DNA from: Geothrix limicola
Lineage (GTDB): Bacteria; Acidobacteriota; Holophagae; Holophagales; Holophagaceae
Direction: 5' to 3'
NCBI RefSeq assembly: GCF_030268085.1
Contig: NZ_BSDE01000003.1
Span: 124,001 to 188,000 of the forward strand
DNA: 64,000 nucleotides
In this document: positions 24,232 through 33,153 of the stretch, one piece after another
Numbering within the stretch: position 1 is the stretch's first letter
How the letters are laid out: every line of letters begins with the position of its first letter
Made by a program: the position numbers and the translations under genes
Notes under the pieces: model-generated
The model's database searches: none
The model's input: the letters and a program-made list of their open reading frames with translations, nothing else
What the model was told of the DNA's origin: nothing

Positions 24232-26016
24232 GTGACTGGAGGGGAATCCGTCTTCCTGGAAACCCTCACGGAATCCGAGCGCGTCCACTTCCATCATCTG
24301 GCCATGATCCGCCCGCATTTGCCGACGCCCAGCCAGATCCACATGCTGGAGGGCCTCGCCAGTTCGCTGGCCTCCCCGCGCCTGCTCACCCTCATGGCGC
24401 GCACCCCTCATTGGCTGGCCCACTGGCCCATCCTACTCGGCCTCACCGAAAACGAGGCGACCCCCGAGCCCATCCGCCGCGACCTTGAGATGGTGGTGTC
24501 CCTCTTCGATCAGATGCGGGAGATGGACCAGGCTTCCGCCGAGGAGAAGCCCGATCGTTCGGAATCCGTGAAGGCCCTCTACTCCCAGCTGAGCACCGGG
24601 CTCAAGCCCGTCGCCAAGCTCCTCGCCAAGCAGCTCGCGAAGACGGTGTCCGCCACGGGCACCACCCAGGAGCTGCCGCCCCTTCCCACGGAAAATCCGG
24701 ACTGGGACACGCTCACGGCTCCTCCGCCCCCCCTTCCCGCCCAGACTCCCAGCGCGGGCCTGGACCGGGTCGGCCGCCTCACCTGGGCACGGCAGACGGC
24801 CCAGCCTGGAGAACTCTTGTCCTTCCTCGTGAGCTCCGATGCCGAAGTGCGGCAGACGGCCCTCCAGAACCCGATGGTCTCCGAAGAACTCATCTGCCAG
24901 GCCCTCGCCCAGAGCACCGAATCCGCCTTCTTCGAGGAGGTCTACGCCGAAGCCCGCTGGTACTTCCGCGACCCCGTGCGCGAAAGCCTGCAGGACGCGC
25001 CGGGATGCCCGGCGGACCTGTCCCGGCGCATCGGACTCTCCCAGAAACTGGTGGCCGCCCTGGAGCAGGGTTCGCTCGGCCGCGCCTCGCTCCGCCGCAT
25101 GGTGAGCCTCTTCACCCAGCTGGACGAAAGCGAGTACCAGTTCATCACCTTTTGGGCCAAGCGGCAGTCCCCCCACCTGCTCCGGGTGGTGAAGTACTTC
25201 TACGACCGCCTGCAGCGCGAGCGTTCGGGGCTGTCGACGGCCCTGCCTGAACGCGGCGAGGAGGGCCGCTGGGCGACGATGGAAGAGCGCGTCTTCCTCG
25301 CCACCCAGGCCACCCAGGAAGAGCAGATCGCCCAGATCCTGAAGGATCCCAACCCCCAGGTCTTCCAGCTGGCGCTGGAGAATCCCGCCCTGAGCCCGCG
25401 CCTGCTCGCCGCCACCGCCCCGGGGCTGGATCACGGTCGCGTGGAGGCCATCGCCGCCCACGGCTCCTGGTCCGAGGATCCCATGGTGGCCGAGGCCCTC
25501 GTCCACCACCCCCAGCTCTCCGAAGCCTCGGCCCTGCGCCTCTTCGGCCGGCTCCACGGCATGAAGCCCGCCATCGAAGTCCTGCGGGATTCCAGGCTGC
25601 TGCACCTCGAAGTCAAGCGGCGGGCCCTCGAACACCTCCGCACCCTCTACCTGGCCATGCCGGTATCCGATCGCATCACGGCCCTGCGCACCTCGGGCGG
25701 CGAACTCATGCGCCACCTGCCCCAGGAAGTGCTCCAGGACGAGGAGACCCTCCGCCGCCTGGTGGCGGACCGCCAGCTGGACCCCGGCATCCTGCTGCGA
25801 CTGGCGCGGAACAAGCTGACCCCGCGCGCCGTGCTGGAACAGATCGCGGGCCATCCGGTGCTCATGGCCCACGCGGCCATCATGTCCGAGCTTCTCCTCA
25901 ACCCGAAGACGCCCCGGGAGGCCTCCGTCCGCATCTGGGGCCTCCTGTCCGAGGCCGAGCAGCAGCAGCTCCTGCACAGCCCCCACCTGCCGGCCGCTTT
26001 AAGGGCTCTGGGCTGA
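24232..26016 (+). CDS. Large helical repeat protein of unknown function
   Basis: 594 residues from a GTG start with a strong GGGAGGG site four bases upstream. No signal peptide or membrane helix. After a helical N-terminus and a Pro-rich linker (~155-185), the rest is made of helical repeats of the kind seen in HEAT-like or leucine-rich variant proteins: FLVSSDAEVRQTALQNPMVS, ILKDPNPQVFQLALENPALS and LARNKLTPRAVLEQIAGHPV share an N-P-x(5)-L-A-x-NP pattern. Likely a cytoplasmic protein-binding scaffold. Function unknown. Confidence 0.72.
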   Translation: MTGGESVFLETLTESERVHFHHLAMIRPHLPTPSQIHMLEGLASSLASPRLLTLMARTPHWLAHWPILLGLTENEATPEPIRRDLEMVVSLFDQMREMDQASAEEKPDRSESVKALYSQLSTGLKPVAKLLAKQLAKTVSATGTTQELPPLPTENPDWDTLTAPPPPLPAQTPSAGLDRVGRLTWARQTAQPGELLSFLVSSDAEVRQTALQNPMVSEELICQALAQSTESAFFEEVYAEARWYFRDPVRESLQDAPGCPADLSRRIGLSQKLVAALEQGSLGRASLRRMVSLFTQLDESEYQFITFWAKRQSPHLLRVVKYFYDRLQRERSGLSTALPERGEEGRWATMEERVFLATQATQEEQIAQILKDPNPQVFQLALENPALSPRLLAATAPGLDHGRVEAIAAHGSWSEDPMVAEALVHHPQLSEASALRLFGRLHGMKPAIEVLRDSRLLHLEVKRRALEHLRTLYLAMPVSDRITALRTSGGELMRHLPQEVLQDEETLRRLVADRQLDPGILLRLARNKLTPRAVLEQIAGHPVLMAHAAIMSELLLNPKTPREASVRIWGLLSEAEQQQLLHSPHLPAALRALG

Positions 26017-26076
26017 GCCGACCCGGCCTGGTTAAACGCCACCCGCCCGATCCCGTAGCCGATCCAGGAGCCCACC

Positions 26077-27087
26077 ATGCGTCGCCCCGCCGCCATTCTG
26101 ATTCCCGCCGTGGTCGCGCTGGCCTGCCTGCCCTCCGCCGTCTCCTGCCGACCCAAGTCCCACGCGCCCGCCTGGGTGCAGGCCGCGCCCGGCGACAGCC
26201 TGGCGGCCTTTTCGGGCGAGGCGGGCTGGATGCTGACCCACAAGGAGGTCCAGTCCTTCATCGCCCGCGATCCCATGGTGGAACGGGCCCTCGACCTCTT
26301 CCTCCAGAAGGCCCGGATCAATCCCCGCACCGAAACCGGCCGCGTGACCTTCCACCTGCTGGGCATGCCCCAGGTCAAGGAAAACAGCCTGCAGAAGGGG
26401 CTGGAACACGCCCTCATCCAGCTCAACCAGTTCAAGGACCCGGCCGCCCTGGTGGGGGCCCTGTCCGAATCCTTCCCCCAGGAGGGCAGCCTCCGCCTTC
26501 AGGGCCGGGACTGGCCCCTCTACGTGATCCTCGATGTGGAAGCCAACGGTGTCAAAGCCCACATCCGCGCCGCCAGTGATGAAAAGGGGCAGATCTGGAT
26601 CGGCTCCCTGGAAGCCCTGACGCGGCTGGCCTCCAAGGAGGGGCTCGCCTCCCAGGCGGACGCGGCCCTTGCCGCCGAATGGATCAGCCCCCGCGCGCCC
26701 TTCCAGGGCTACCTGCAGCCCGAGGCGCTGCTCGGCGGGCTGCGCCAGAACCTGGATGAAAGCATCGTCAAGGAGCTGCCCCAGGGCGTGACCGCGCTGT
26801 TCTGGAGCATCACCCCCGCCGCCGACAAGGATCAGCCGGTCCACTTCGAACTGGCCCTGGCCGGCCAGCCCGAGGGCATCAGCCGGGTGGCGCCCTGGCT
26901 CCAGCGCCTGATCGCCGCCGCCAACGCCGTCCAGTCCTCGCCCGGCTCCGCGCCGGAGCTGATGCAGGAGAAAAAACGCGTAGGTCTACGTTGCACCCTC
27001 ACGCCCGATCAGCTCAAGCTGGTCATGGAGAAGCTCGGCCAGCCCGGCATCTCCTTCACGCTTCCCGGCGGAGGCCGCAAGGCATGA
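26077..27087 (+). CDS. Exported protein of unknown function, first gene of the ECF sigma operon
   Basis: 336 residues. An N-terminal signal peptide is clear (MRRPAAILIPAVVALACLPS then AVSC), possibly a lipoprotein although AVSC is not a typical lipobox. The mature part is mixed alpha/beta with no recognised motif. Its stop overlaps the start of the sigma factor (ATGA), so expression is coupled. An envelope protein ahead of a sigma/anti-sigma pair may be a sensor input or a regulated product; this is inference. Confidence 0.72.
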   Translation: MRRPAAILIPAVVALACLPSAVSCRPKSHAPAWVQAAPGDSLAAFSGEAGWMLTHKEVQSFIARDPMVERALDLFLQKARINPRTETGRVTFHLLGMPQVKENSLQKGLEHALIQLNQFKDPAALVGALSESFPQEGSLRLQGRDWPLYVILDVEANGVKAHIRAASDEKGQIWIGSLEALTRLASKEGLASQADAALAAEWISPRAPFQGYLQPEALLGGLRQNLDESIVKELPQGVTALFWSITPAADKDQPVHFELALAGQPEGISRVAPWLQRLIAAANAVQSSPGSAPELMQEKKRVGLRCTLTPDQLKLVMEKLGQPGISFTLPGGGRKA

Positions 27088-27674
27088 GTCCGGCCATCCC
27101 GATCACCGCAGACGGCGGCTTCGTGTCGTCGGACGAGCCGTCGCCCGAATACTGGATGGCGCAGCTGAAGGCCGGCAAGGAGGAGGCCCTGGCCCACCTC
27201 ATGGCCCGCTTCGAGCGACCCCTGTTCGCCTTCCTCCACCGCCGCCTCCAGGGCGAGGGCGGGGTCGTCCAGGAGTTGGCCCAGGAGGTTTTCCTCAAGT
27301 GCCTCCAGCATTGTCAACGGTTTGAGGAGGGTCGGCCCGTGGCCGCCTGGCTTTTTACGCTGGCGGCTAATGCGGCGACCGACCACCTGCGTAGAAGAGG
27401 GCGGGAGGTACCCCCTCCCGAGACCTTTGACGCACCGGACCCCCACCAACCTTCACCCTGGGAGTCCGTGGACCAAAGCCGACGGATCCAAGCCCTGAAA
27501 GGGGCCTTGGAAGGCCTCACCCCCCGCCAGCGAGCCATGGTCCTGGCCTACTACGTGCACGAGCATCCGGTGAAACGGATCGCCCAGGATCTGGGATGCG
27601 CCGAAGGAACCGTCAAGGCCACCCTCTTTCAAAGCCTCCAGAAACTCCGCAAGACCCTTGGACCCCAGCCATGA
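27084..27674 (+). CDS. ECF-type RNA polymerase sigma factor
   Basis: 196 residues. Region 2 includes LMARFERPLFAFLHRRLQ, ELAQEVFLKCLQ and the DNA-melting segment AAWLFTLAANAATDHLRRRG. Region 4 is LEGLTPRQRAMVLAYYVHEH and IAQDLGCAEGTVKATLFQSL, a helix-turn-helix for the -35 element. There is no region 1 or 3, as usual for ECF factors. Both ends overlap neighbours by ATGA, tying it to the exported protein before it and the membrane protein after it, which is probably its anti-sigma factor. Confidence 0.92.
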   Translation: MSPAIPITADGGFVSSDEPSPEYWMAQLKAGKEEALAHLMARFERPLFAFLHRRLQGEGGVVQELAQEVFLKCLQHCQRFEEGRPVAAWLFTLAANAATDHLRRRGREVPPPETFDAPDPHQPSPWESVDQSRRIQALKGALEGLTPRQRAMVLAYYVHEHPVKRIAQDLGCAEGTVKATLFQSLQKLRKTLGPQP

Positions 27675-28363
27675 CCGCCTCCCCTGACCCCCAGCGCCTC
27701 GATCCCAGTTCACTGGACGAAGCCCGCCTCTTCGAGCTGCTCGAACAGCCCGAACTGTGGCCCGAGGACCCTGCCGTTCAGGCCGAGCTGGCCAGCCTTC
27801 TGGAGCTGCACCTGGGCCTTGGAAGCCATGCCGCCGAACTCAGCGAAGAGCTGACCCCGGCCCCCCGGGTCCGGTGGCGCGCCTCCTGGTCCCTGGCCGC
27901 CGCCGCCGTCTTCCTCGTGGCGCTGATTCCCGCCTTCACCGCCCATCAGATGACAAAGCGCATCCAGGCCCAGGCCCGGGACACGGCCCGCCTGGAACAG
28001 CTGGCCCAGAAGCGGACCCAGGAGCGCGCCTGGATCGACTTCTTCCAGCAAAGCACGACGCTCCTTCAGGATTTCGAGCAGAATCCCAACCTCTGCAAGA
28101 AGGGTGAGGAGGACCGCCGCCAGGAACGCGAGATGGCCCGGGCCCTGCTCGAGGCCAGCCACCAGCTCGCCGCCCAGGGCGCCCCCCTCAAGGAAGCCGA
28201 AGCCATCCGCGCCAGCCTCCATTCCTGGCTCTCCGAACTCGCCTTCGAAGACAGCTGCCTGAGCGTGGAGCGGGCCCAGGAACTGCGCCAGTGGGCCACG
28301 GCCCACAACCTGGAAGACAAGTCTGAGCGCATGGAACGCCGCCTCCGCGGAGAGGGCGCATGA
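27671..28363 (+). CDS. Single-pass membrane protein, probable anti-sigma factor
   Basis: 230 residues. Residues 1-65 are acidic and cytoplasmic, one membrane helix follows (~74-92, WSLAAAAVFLVALIPAF), then a long charged coiled-coil-like external part (RIQAQARDTARLEQLAQ). This topology and the overlap with the ECF sigma gene are typical of anti-sigma factors, although no zinc-binding HxxxCxxC motif is present. The assignment therefore rests on position and topology. It also overlaps the next gene by ATGA. Confidence 0.7.
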   Translation: MTASPDPQRLDPSSLDEARLFELLEQPELWPEDPAVQAELASLLELHLGLGSHAAELSEELTPAPRVRWRASWSLAAAAVFLVALIPAFTAHQMTKRIQAQARDTARLEQLAQKRTQERAWIDFFQQSTTLLQDFEQNPNLCKKGEEDRRQEREMARALLEASHQLAAQGAPLKEAEAIRASLHSWLSELAFEDSCLSVERAQELRQWATAHNLEDKSERMERRLRGEGA

Positions 28364-29187
28364 TCCTGGCTTTCCTAATGCTGGTTTCCGCCCCGACGCC
28401 AACCTCCTCGCCGGCCCCGGCCCCGGCGGAGCCCCCCCGGCTCGTCGCCCCCGAAGGCCAGGCTGACGCCCTCTTCCGCCAGGGCCGCGACCTCCGCTAC
28501 GCCCAGCGCTGGTGGGAGGCCGCCCAGGCCTACCGCAGCCTGGTCCGCGAGTTCCCCACCTCCTTCCGCGTTCCGGATGCCCGCTACTGGCTGGCTTCCA
28601 GCCTCGAGCAGGACCAGCGGTGGGACGAGGCCGCCGAAGCCTACACGGATTTCCTCGCCAAACATCCCGACCAGCGAATGCTCGGCAAGGAGGCCCGGCT
28701 CAACCGCGTTCGCTGCTGGGGCATCCGCCAGTGCGACAACCCCGCCGCGGCCGCCGGCCTGGTGAACGCCCTTTCCGAGGACCGCGAAGAGGTCCGCATC
28801 GCCGCGGCCCTGCAGTTGGCCAAGCGCCGCGACAAGCGCGCGATCCCCGTGCTGCAGGCGGGTCTGCGGCTGGATGCCTCTTCCGAGGCCTGCCGCCTGG
28901 CCCTGCAGTCCATGGGCGTGCAGCCCCAGGTCACAGGCCCCGCCCAGGGCCGTTTCCTCGTCGTGCGCGTGAAGGAGCGCGGGCAATCCGAAGCCCTCAC
29001 CGTGCGCTTGGCCCTGGGGCTCGCCCGGGCCGTGGGCGGCTACCTGTCCGACGAGCAGCTGCGCCAGGCGAAGAAGAAGGGCGTCGACATGGAGCGCCTC
29101 ATGGATCAGGCCCTCAATGCCCCGAAGGGCACCGAGCTCTTCAGCCTGGACGATGGCAAGAGCACGGTGAGCGTGACCGTCGAGTAG
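28360..29187 (+). CDS. Exported TPR/HEAT-like protein
   Basis: 275 residues with a short signal peptide (MILAFLMLVSAP) and a Pro/Ala stretch. Residues ~35-110 resemble BamD/YbgF-type TPRs (FRQGRDLRYAQRWWEAAQAY, then VPDARYWLASSLEQDQRWDE). Residues ~125-180 look like HEAT repeats (REEVRIAAALQLAKRRDKRA). The final ~80 residues have no clear motif. Fourth gene of the translationally coupled ECF sigma operon, so probably an envelope member of the same response. Confidence 0.75.
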   Translation: MILAFLMLVSAPTPTSSPAPAPAEPPRLVAPEGQADALFRQGRDLRYAQRWWEAAQAYRSLVREFPTSFRVPDARYWLASSLEQDQRWDEAAEAYTDFLAKHPDQRMLGKEARLNRVRCWGIRQCDNPAAAAGLVNALSEDREEVRIAAALQLAKRRDKRAIPVLQAGLRLDASSEACRLALQSMGVQPQVTGPAQGRFLVVRVKERGQSEALTVRLALGLARAVGGYLSDEQLRQAKKKGVDMERLMDQALNAPKGTELFSLDDGKSTVSVTVE

Positions 29188-29220
29188 CAGCGATCCGTTA
29201 AGCTGGAAGGTCGAGGGTCC

Positions 29221-31032
29221 ATGTCCAGCATTCGCCGTTTCTACCGGGAGCACCTGCTCCGGTTCCTCCCCGCCATCCTGGGCGGCATGCTCCTGCTGCT
29301 GGCGGCGGGGCTTTGCCAGTCGCTGCTCATCGGCAGCCTCAACTTCGTCTTCAAGGACAACCTGCACATGGCCCCGCCGGGCGTCAAGGCCACCGGCGCC
29401 TTCGCGGCCCTGGACCACCTGAAGCTCTGGCTCATGGCCCACATGCCCCAGCGGGCCGACCTGCAGCAGAGCAGCCGCTTCGTCCCCATGCTGCTGATCA
29501 GCCTCTTCCTGATGAAGGGGCTCCTCGGCTACGCCGGCACCCTGCTGATGGTGCGCAGCGGCATCCGGGCCACCCAGGCCCTGCGGGAGCGGCTGTTCAG
29601 CCACCTCCTGGACCAGGAGCCCGGCTTCTTTCAGAAGCATCCCGTGGGCGAGCTCATCACCCGCTGCATCTCCGACGTGGGCGCCGTGCAGGGCATCGCC
29701 AGCAACCAGCTGGCCGAGGCCGTCCGCGAGATCTGCCTAGCCGTCTCCATGATCGCGGCCCTGCTCTGGATGGACTGGAAGCTTTCGCTCACCCTCTTCA
29801 TCGCCGGCCCCCTCGTGATCGTCCCCGTGCGCAAGCTGAGCCAACGCATCCGCGCCGTGAACCACCGCAACCAGGAGGCCTCCAGCCGCCTCCTGCAGCG
29901 CCTCAAGGAGGTCTTCAGCAACATCCGCGTCGTGCTCGGCTTCGCGCGGGAGGACTTCGAGGTTCGGCGCTTCCAGGGCCAGAACCACGAGCTCTACCGC
30001 CTGGGCATGAAGAGCGCCCGCGCCTCGGCGCTATCAACGCCCATCATGGAGCTGGTGGGCGGCTGCCTGCTCGCGGCCCTGGTGGCCTACGCCTCCGCCG
30101 AGATCCGCTCGGGGCGGCTCTCCGGCGCGGATTTCTTCACCTACCTCCTGGCGGTCTACCAGCTCTACGATCCCCTGCGCCGCCTCACCAAGCTCAACAA
30201 CGAGGTGCAGGTGGCCACCGCCAGCCTGGACCGCGTCTACAGCATGCTGGAGCGGACCAGCGAACTCGCGGTACCCGCCAAGCCAAGCCCCGTACCCGTC
30301 CATCCGCGCAGCCTGCGCTTCGAGGACGTCAGCTTCACCTACGACGCCAAGCACCCGGTTCTGCGCGGCATCAACCTGGAGATCCGTTCCGGCGAGACCG
30401 TGGCCCTGGTGGGCGGCAGCGGCGGCGGCAAGACGACCCTCGTCAACCTCGTGCCGCGCTTCTTCGATCCCTCAGACGGGCGCATCACGCTGGATGGCAC
30501 CGACCTCCGCGACTTCGATCCCCGCGAGCTGCGCAAGCGCATCGGCATCGTCACCCAGGAGACCCTGCTCTTCATGGACACGGTGCACGACAACATCGCC
30601 TACGGCATGGAGGCCAGCCGCGAGGCCGTGATCGAGGCCGCCAAGAAGGCCCACGCCCACGACTTCATCATGGCCCTGCCCAAGGGCTACGACACCTCTT
30701 TGGCGGAGACGGGCTCCAGCGTGAGCGGCGGCCAGCGCCAGCGCCTCGCCATCGCCCGGGCTCTGCTGCAGGACCCGCCCATCCTCATCCTCGACGAGGC
30801 CACCAGCGCTCTCGACACGGAAAGCGAGCGGGCCGTGCAGGCCGCCCTCGAGACCCTCATCCAGAACCGCACCACCCTCGTGATCGCCCACCGTCTCAGC
30901 ACCATCCAGCGGGCCACCCGCATCTGCGCCCTGAAGCAGGGCCGCATCGTGGAGGAGGGCACCCACGAGGATCTGCTGGCGGCCCAGGGCGAGTACGCGC
31001 GCCTGCACAAGTTGCAGTTCGCCGAGGCCTGA
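29221..31032 (+). CDS. MsbA-like ABC exporter (fused permease-ATPase)
   Basis: 603 residues. The N-terminal half has about six membrane helices with the half-transporter pattern (LRERLFSHLLDQEPGFFQKH, then GELITRC). The ATPase half has Walker A GGSGGGKTTL (~398), Q-loop VTQETLLF, signature VSGGQRQRLAIARAL (~500), Walker B ILILDEATSALD (~521) and the switch His in VIAHRLSTI. It belongs to the lipid/drug exporter type; MsbA flips lipid A across the inner membrane as a homodimer. The exact substrate is not determined. It lies 6 bases before queA. Confidence 0.9.
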   Translation: MSSIRRFYREHLLRFLPAILGGMLLLLAAGLCQSLLIGSLNFVFKDNLHMAPPGVKATGAFAALDHLKLWLMAHMPQRADLQQSSRFVPMLLISLFLMKGLLGYAGTLLMVRSGIRATQALRERLFSHLLDQEPGFFQKHPVGELITRCISDVGAVQGIASNQLAEAVREICLAVSMIAALLWMDWKLSLTLFIAGPLVIVPVRKLSQRIRAVNHRNQEASSRLLQRLKEVFSNIRVVLGFAREDFEVRRFQGQNHELYRLGMKSARASALSTPIMELVGGCLLAALVAYASAEIRSGRLSGADFFTYLLAVYQLYDPLRRLTKLNNEVQVATASLDRVYSMLERTSELAVPAKPSPVPVHPRSLRFEDVSFTYDAKHPVLRGINLEIRSGETVALVGGSGGGKTTLVNLVPRFFDPSDGRITLDGTDLRDFDPRELRKRIGIVTQETLLFMDTVHDNIAYGMEASREAVIEAAKKAHAHDFIMALPKGYDTSLAETGSSVSGGQRQRLAIARALLQDPPILILDEATSALDTESERAVQAALETLIQNRTTLVIAHRLSTIQRATRICALKQGRIVEEGTHEDLLAAQGEYARLHKLQFAEA

Positions 31033-31038
31033 AGGCCG

Positions 31039-32103
31039 ATGCAGCGTTCCGATTTCCACTTCGACCTGCCGCCGGAGCTCATCGCGCAGCACCCGGCCGC
31101 CGAGCGCGACGGCGCGCGCCTGCTGGTGGTGGATGCCCGCACGGGCACCTGGTCCCATCGGGCCATCCGCGACCTGCCCGAGCTCGTGCCCGCGGGCAGC
31201 CTCTGCGTGCCCAACGATGTGCGTGTGCGCCACGCCCGCCTCTTCCTGCGCCGGCGTGGCGGCGGTGAGGGCGAGGCCCTGCTGCTGCGCAGCCTCGGCG
31301 GCGGCGCCTTCGAGGCCATGGTGAAGCCCGGCGCGCGCCTGAAGCCCGGTGCATCAGCCCTGGTGGTGGATCCCACCTCCGGCGCGGAGCTGGCCCGTCT
31401 CGACGTGCTCGACACGCTGCCCGAGGGCCTCCGCGCCGTGCGCGTCCACAGCGACCACGGCCTGGACTGGGACGAGATCGACCGCATCGGCCGCCTGCCC
31501 CTGCCGCCCTACATCGAGCATCTGGCCGATGGCGAGGACGAGACCCGCTACCAGACGGTCTTCGCAGCCTCCGAAGGCGAGGCCGTGGCGGCCCCCACGG
31601 CAGGCCTCCACTTCACGCCCGACCTCATCGCGGCCCTGCAGGCGAAGGGCTGCGGCTGGCACCCCGTTCGGCTGCACGTGGGCCTCGGCACCTTCCGACC
31701 CATGACCGCGGACCGCCTCGAAGACCACGCCATGCACGAGGAGCGCTTCGAGATCCCCGGTGAAACGGCCGCTCGCCTCGAACCCGTGCTGGCCGATCGC
31801 GCGCGGCCCGTCCTCTGTGTCGGCACCACCGCGCTGCGCACGCTCGAAGGCGCCTGGGACGGCGCGCACCTCCAGCGCGAAGGCGCCACGCGGCTCTTCA
31901 TCACGCCGGGCTACCGGCTGCGCACCGCCGACCACCTGCTCACCAACTTCCACCTGCCCGAAAGCACGCTCTTCGTGCTCGTGTCGGCGTTGCTGGGGCT
32001 CGAGACCGCCCAAGCCGCCTACGCCGAGGCCGTCCGCGAGCGGTACCGGTTCTTCAGCTACGGCGACGCCATGCTGATCCTGAACGCCCGCCGGGTGGCG
32101 TAG
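31039..32103 (+). CDS. queA: tRNA preQ1(34) S-adenosylmethionine ribosyltransferase-isomerase QueA
   Basis: 354 residues, typical for QueA. The N-terminus FHFDLPPELIAQHPAAERDG is diagnostic, with LPLPPYIE, AAPTAGLHFTPDLI, LHVGLGTFRPM and TNFHLPESTLFVLVSALLG. QueA transfers and isomerises the ribosyl part of SAM onto preQ1 in tRNA to form epoxyqueuosine. Co-transcribed with the upstream ABC exporter. Confidence 0.96.
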   Translation: MQRSDFHFDLPPELIAQHPAAERDGARLLVVDARTGTWSHRAIRDLPELVPAGSLCVPNDVRVRHARLFLRRRGGGEGEALLLRSLGGGAFEAMVKPGARLKPGASALVVDPTSGAELARLDVLDTLPEGLRAVRVHSDHGLDWDEIDRIGRLPLPPYIEHLADGEDETRYQTVFAASEGEAVAAPTAGLHFTPDLIAALQAKGCGWHPVRLHVGLGTFRPMTADRLEDHAMHEERFEIPGETAARLEPVLADRARPVLCVGTTALRTLEGAWDGAHLQREGATRLFITPGYRLRTADHLLTNFHLPESTLFVLVSALLGLETAQAAYAEAVRERYRFFSYGDAMLILNARRVA

Positions 32104-32105
32104 CG

Positions 32106-32139
32106 GAGCCCGGGGGGCTCAGCGAAGCCGGGACCCGGC
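32106..32139. repeat. Palindromic GC-rich element after queA
   Basis: Immediately after the queA stop lie GAGCCC-GGG-GGGCTC (32106-32120, perfect hairpin) and GCCGGG-A-CCCGGC (32127-32139, perfect palindrome). The pair sits between convergent genes and may act as a bidirectional terminator or be a REP-like repeat. There is no T-run to support classical intrinsic termination. Confidence 0.45.
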
Positions 32140-32173
32140 GAGGCGTTCATGCCACTGCTCGGCAGGCTCGTGC

Positions 32174-32536
32174 CTACAAATAATCCACGAACTGGTGGAT
32201 CACCGGGATGCGGTGCTTCTTGCCCTTGGTGGCCTGCAGGACGCTCGTCACGGACATGCCCAGGCACCAGAGCAGCCAGAGGGGCAGGAAGAAGCGCACG
32301 GACACGGATCCGAAGATGGGGAAGAGGCCGACGATGATCATGGCCAGGGTCAGCACGCATTCGGCGAAGGCGAGGATCACGCCCTGGCGCGCATGCCAGA
32401 GCAGTTCGGAATCCTCCCGGTTCCGCATGTAGGGCAGGAAGGCCCAGGGCCCCGCGTAGCACAGGATCAGGTCTCGCAGGCGCTCCCCCGCATAGAGGGG
32501 CGTTGGGGCATCCAGGGGCACGGCAACCTCCGTCAT
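32174..32536 (-). CDS. Small membrane protein, DUF4870-like
   Basis: 120 residues. A cytoplasmic N-terminus with WAFLPYMRNREDSELLWHAR is followed by two to three membrane helices (GVILAFAECVLTLAMIIVGL; FFLPLWLLWCLGMSV) and a basic tail. The LxYLxxxxxxxxxxFHAKQG-like segment (YMRNREDSELLWHARQGVIL) resembles the DUF4870 membrane family. Function unknown. Single gene, convergent with queA and divergent from the cytochrome-like lipoprotein. Confidence 0.72.
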   Translation of the reverse strand: MTEVAVPLDAPTPLYAGERLRDLILCYAGPWAFLPYMRNREDSELLWHARQGVILAFAECVLTLAMIIVGLFPIFGSVSVRFFLPLWLLWCLGMSVTSVLQATKGKKHRIPVIHQFVDYL

Positions 32537-32597
32537 GAGAATAACCCAAGGCGGCCTAAACCCTGTGGCGCCTGTTCGTGTCTGTGGATTACACCTA

Positions 32598-32649
32598 AAG
32601 ATCTAACAATCTTGATCTTGACCAATTCGTGCGCCCGTCCATCCTATTT
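32598..32649 (+). promoter_or_regulatory. Possible promoter of the cytochrome-like/DUF1800/DUF1501 operon
   Basis: TTGACC (32618-32623) resembles a -35 box; after 18 bases TCCTAT (32642-32647) is a weak -10. A 6-bp inverted repeat AAGATC (32598-32603) / GATCTT (32614-32619) overlaps the -35 box and could be an operator. The region is richer in A/T than its surroundings. Support is by pattern only. Confidence 0.35.
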
Positions 32650-32667
32650 CCAATGATTCGGAGTCTC

Positions 32668-33144
32668 ATGCGCCTGGTTCTTCCCGCCCTGAGTGCCTTG
32701 GCCTTCGCCCTCGCCTGCGGTGGCGGCGGAAGCAGCGCGACTCCCGCCCCGCCGGCGCCTTCGCCATCCACCTGCCCCATCACGGTGGCCAAGACCAACC
32801 CCTCCTTTTCCGCCGATCTAGTGCCCGCCATTCAAAGCAGCTGCGGTTCCACCGCCAGCTCCTGCCATGGCGGCCCCTCACCCACGGGTCATGTGAGCTA
32901 TTCGGGCACGGCCTCCCAGATCCGGGCCTCCCTTGTTAACGTCGCGCCCGCCAACGCGCCTGCGGGCTGGCTGCTCGTCAAGCCCGGGGATCCGGCGCAC
33001 TCCTGGATCATCGAGAAAGTCACCAAGGATCAACCCGGCGGATCCGGCTACGGCACGCGCATGCCCCAGGGCGCGCCCAACCTGTGCCAACCCACCGTCG
33101 ATACGCTCTCGGCCTGGATCAGCGCCGGGGCCCCCGACAACTAG
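32668..33144 (+). CDS. Lipoprotein with cytochrome c-like CxxxxxxCH site
   Basis: 158 residues. The signal peptide ends in a good lipobox (LSALAFALAC then GGGG), so a lipoprotein is likely. FSADLVPAIQSSC...SSCHGG resembles the N-terminal heme site of planctomycete-type cytochrome c proteins, but the two cysteines are six residues apart (CGSTASSCH) instead of two. GSGYGTRMPQGAPNLC and LSAWISAGAPDN match the family's C-terminus with the axial Met candidate. The ATG at 32668 is chosen because GGAG lies 4 bases upstream; ATGs at 32629 and 32653 are alternatives. First gene ahead of DUF1800 and DUF1501. Confidence 0.75.
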   Translation: MRLVLPALSALAFALACGGGGSSATPAPPAPSPSTCPITVAKTNPSFSADLVPAIQSSCGSTASSCHGGPSPTGHVSYSGTASQIRASLVNVAPANAPAGWLLVKPGDPAHSWIIEKVTKDQPGGSGYGTRMPQGAPNLCQPTVDTLSAWISAGAPDN

Positions 33145-33153
33145 GAGCCCACC

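Noticed and set aside
27009-27449. Minus-strand frame over the sigma factor gene
   Set aside because: The plus strand has unmistakable ECF sigma regions 2 and 4 in a coupled operon, so this is a shadow.
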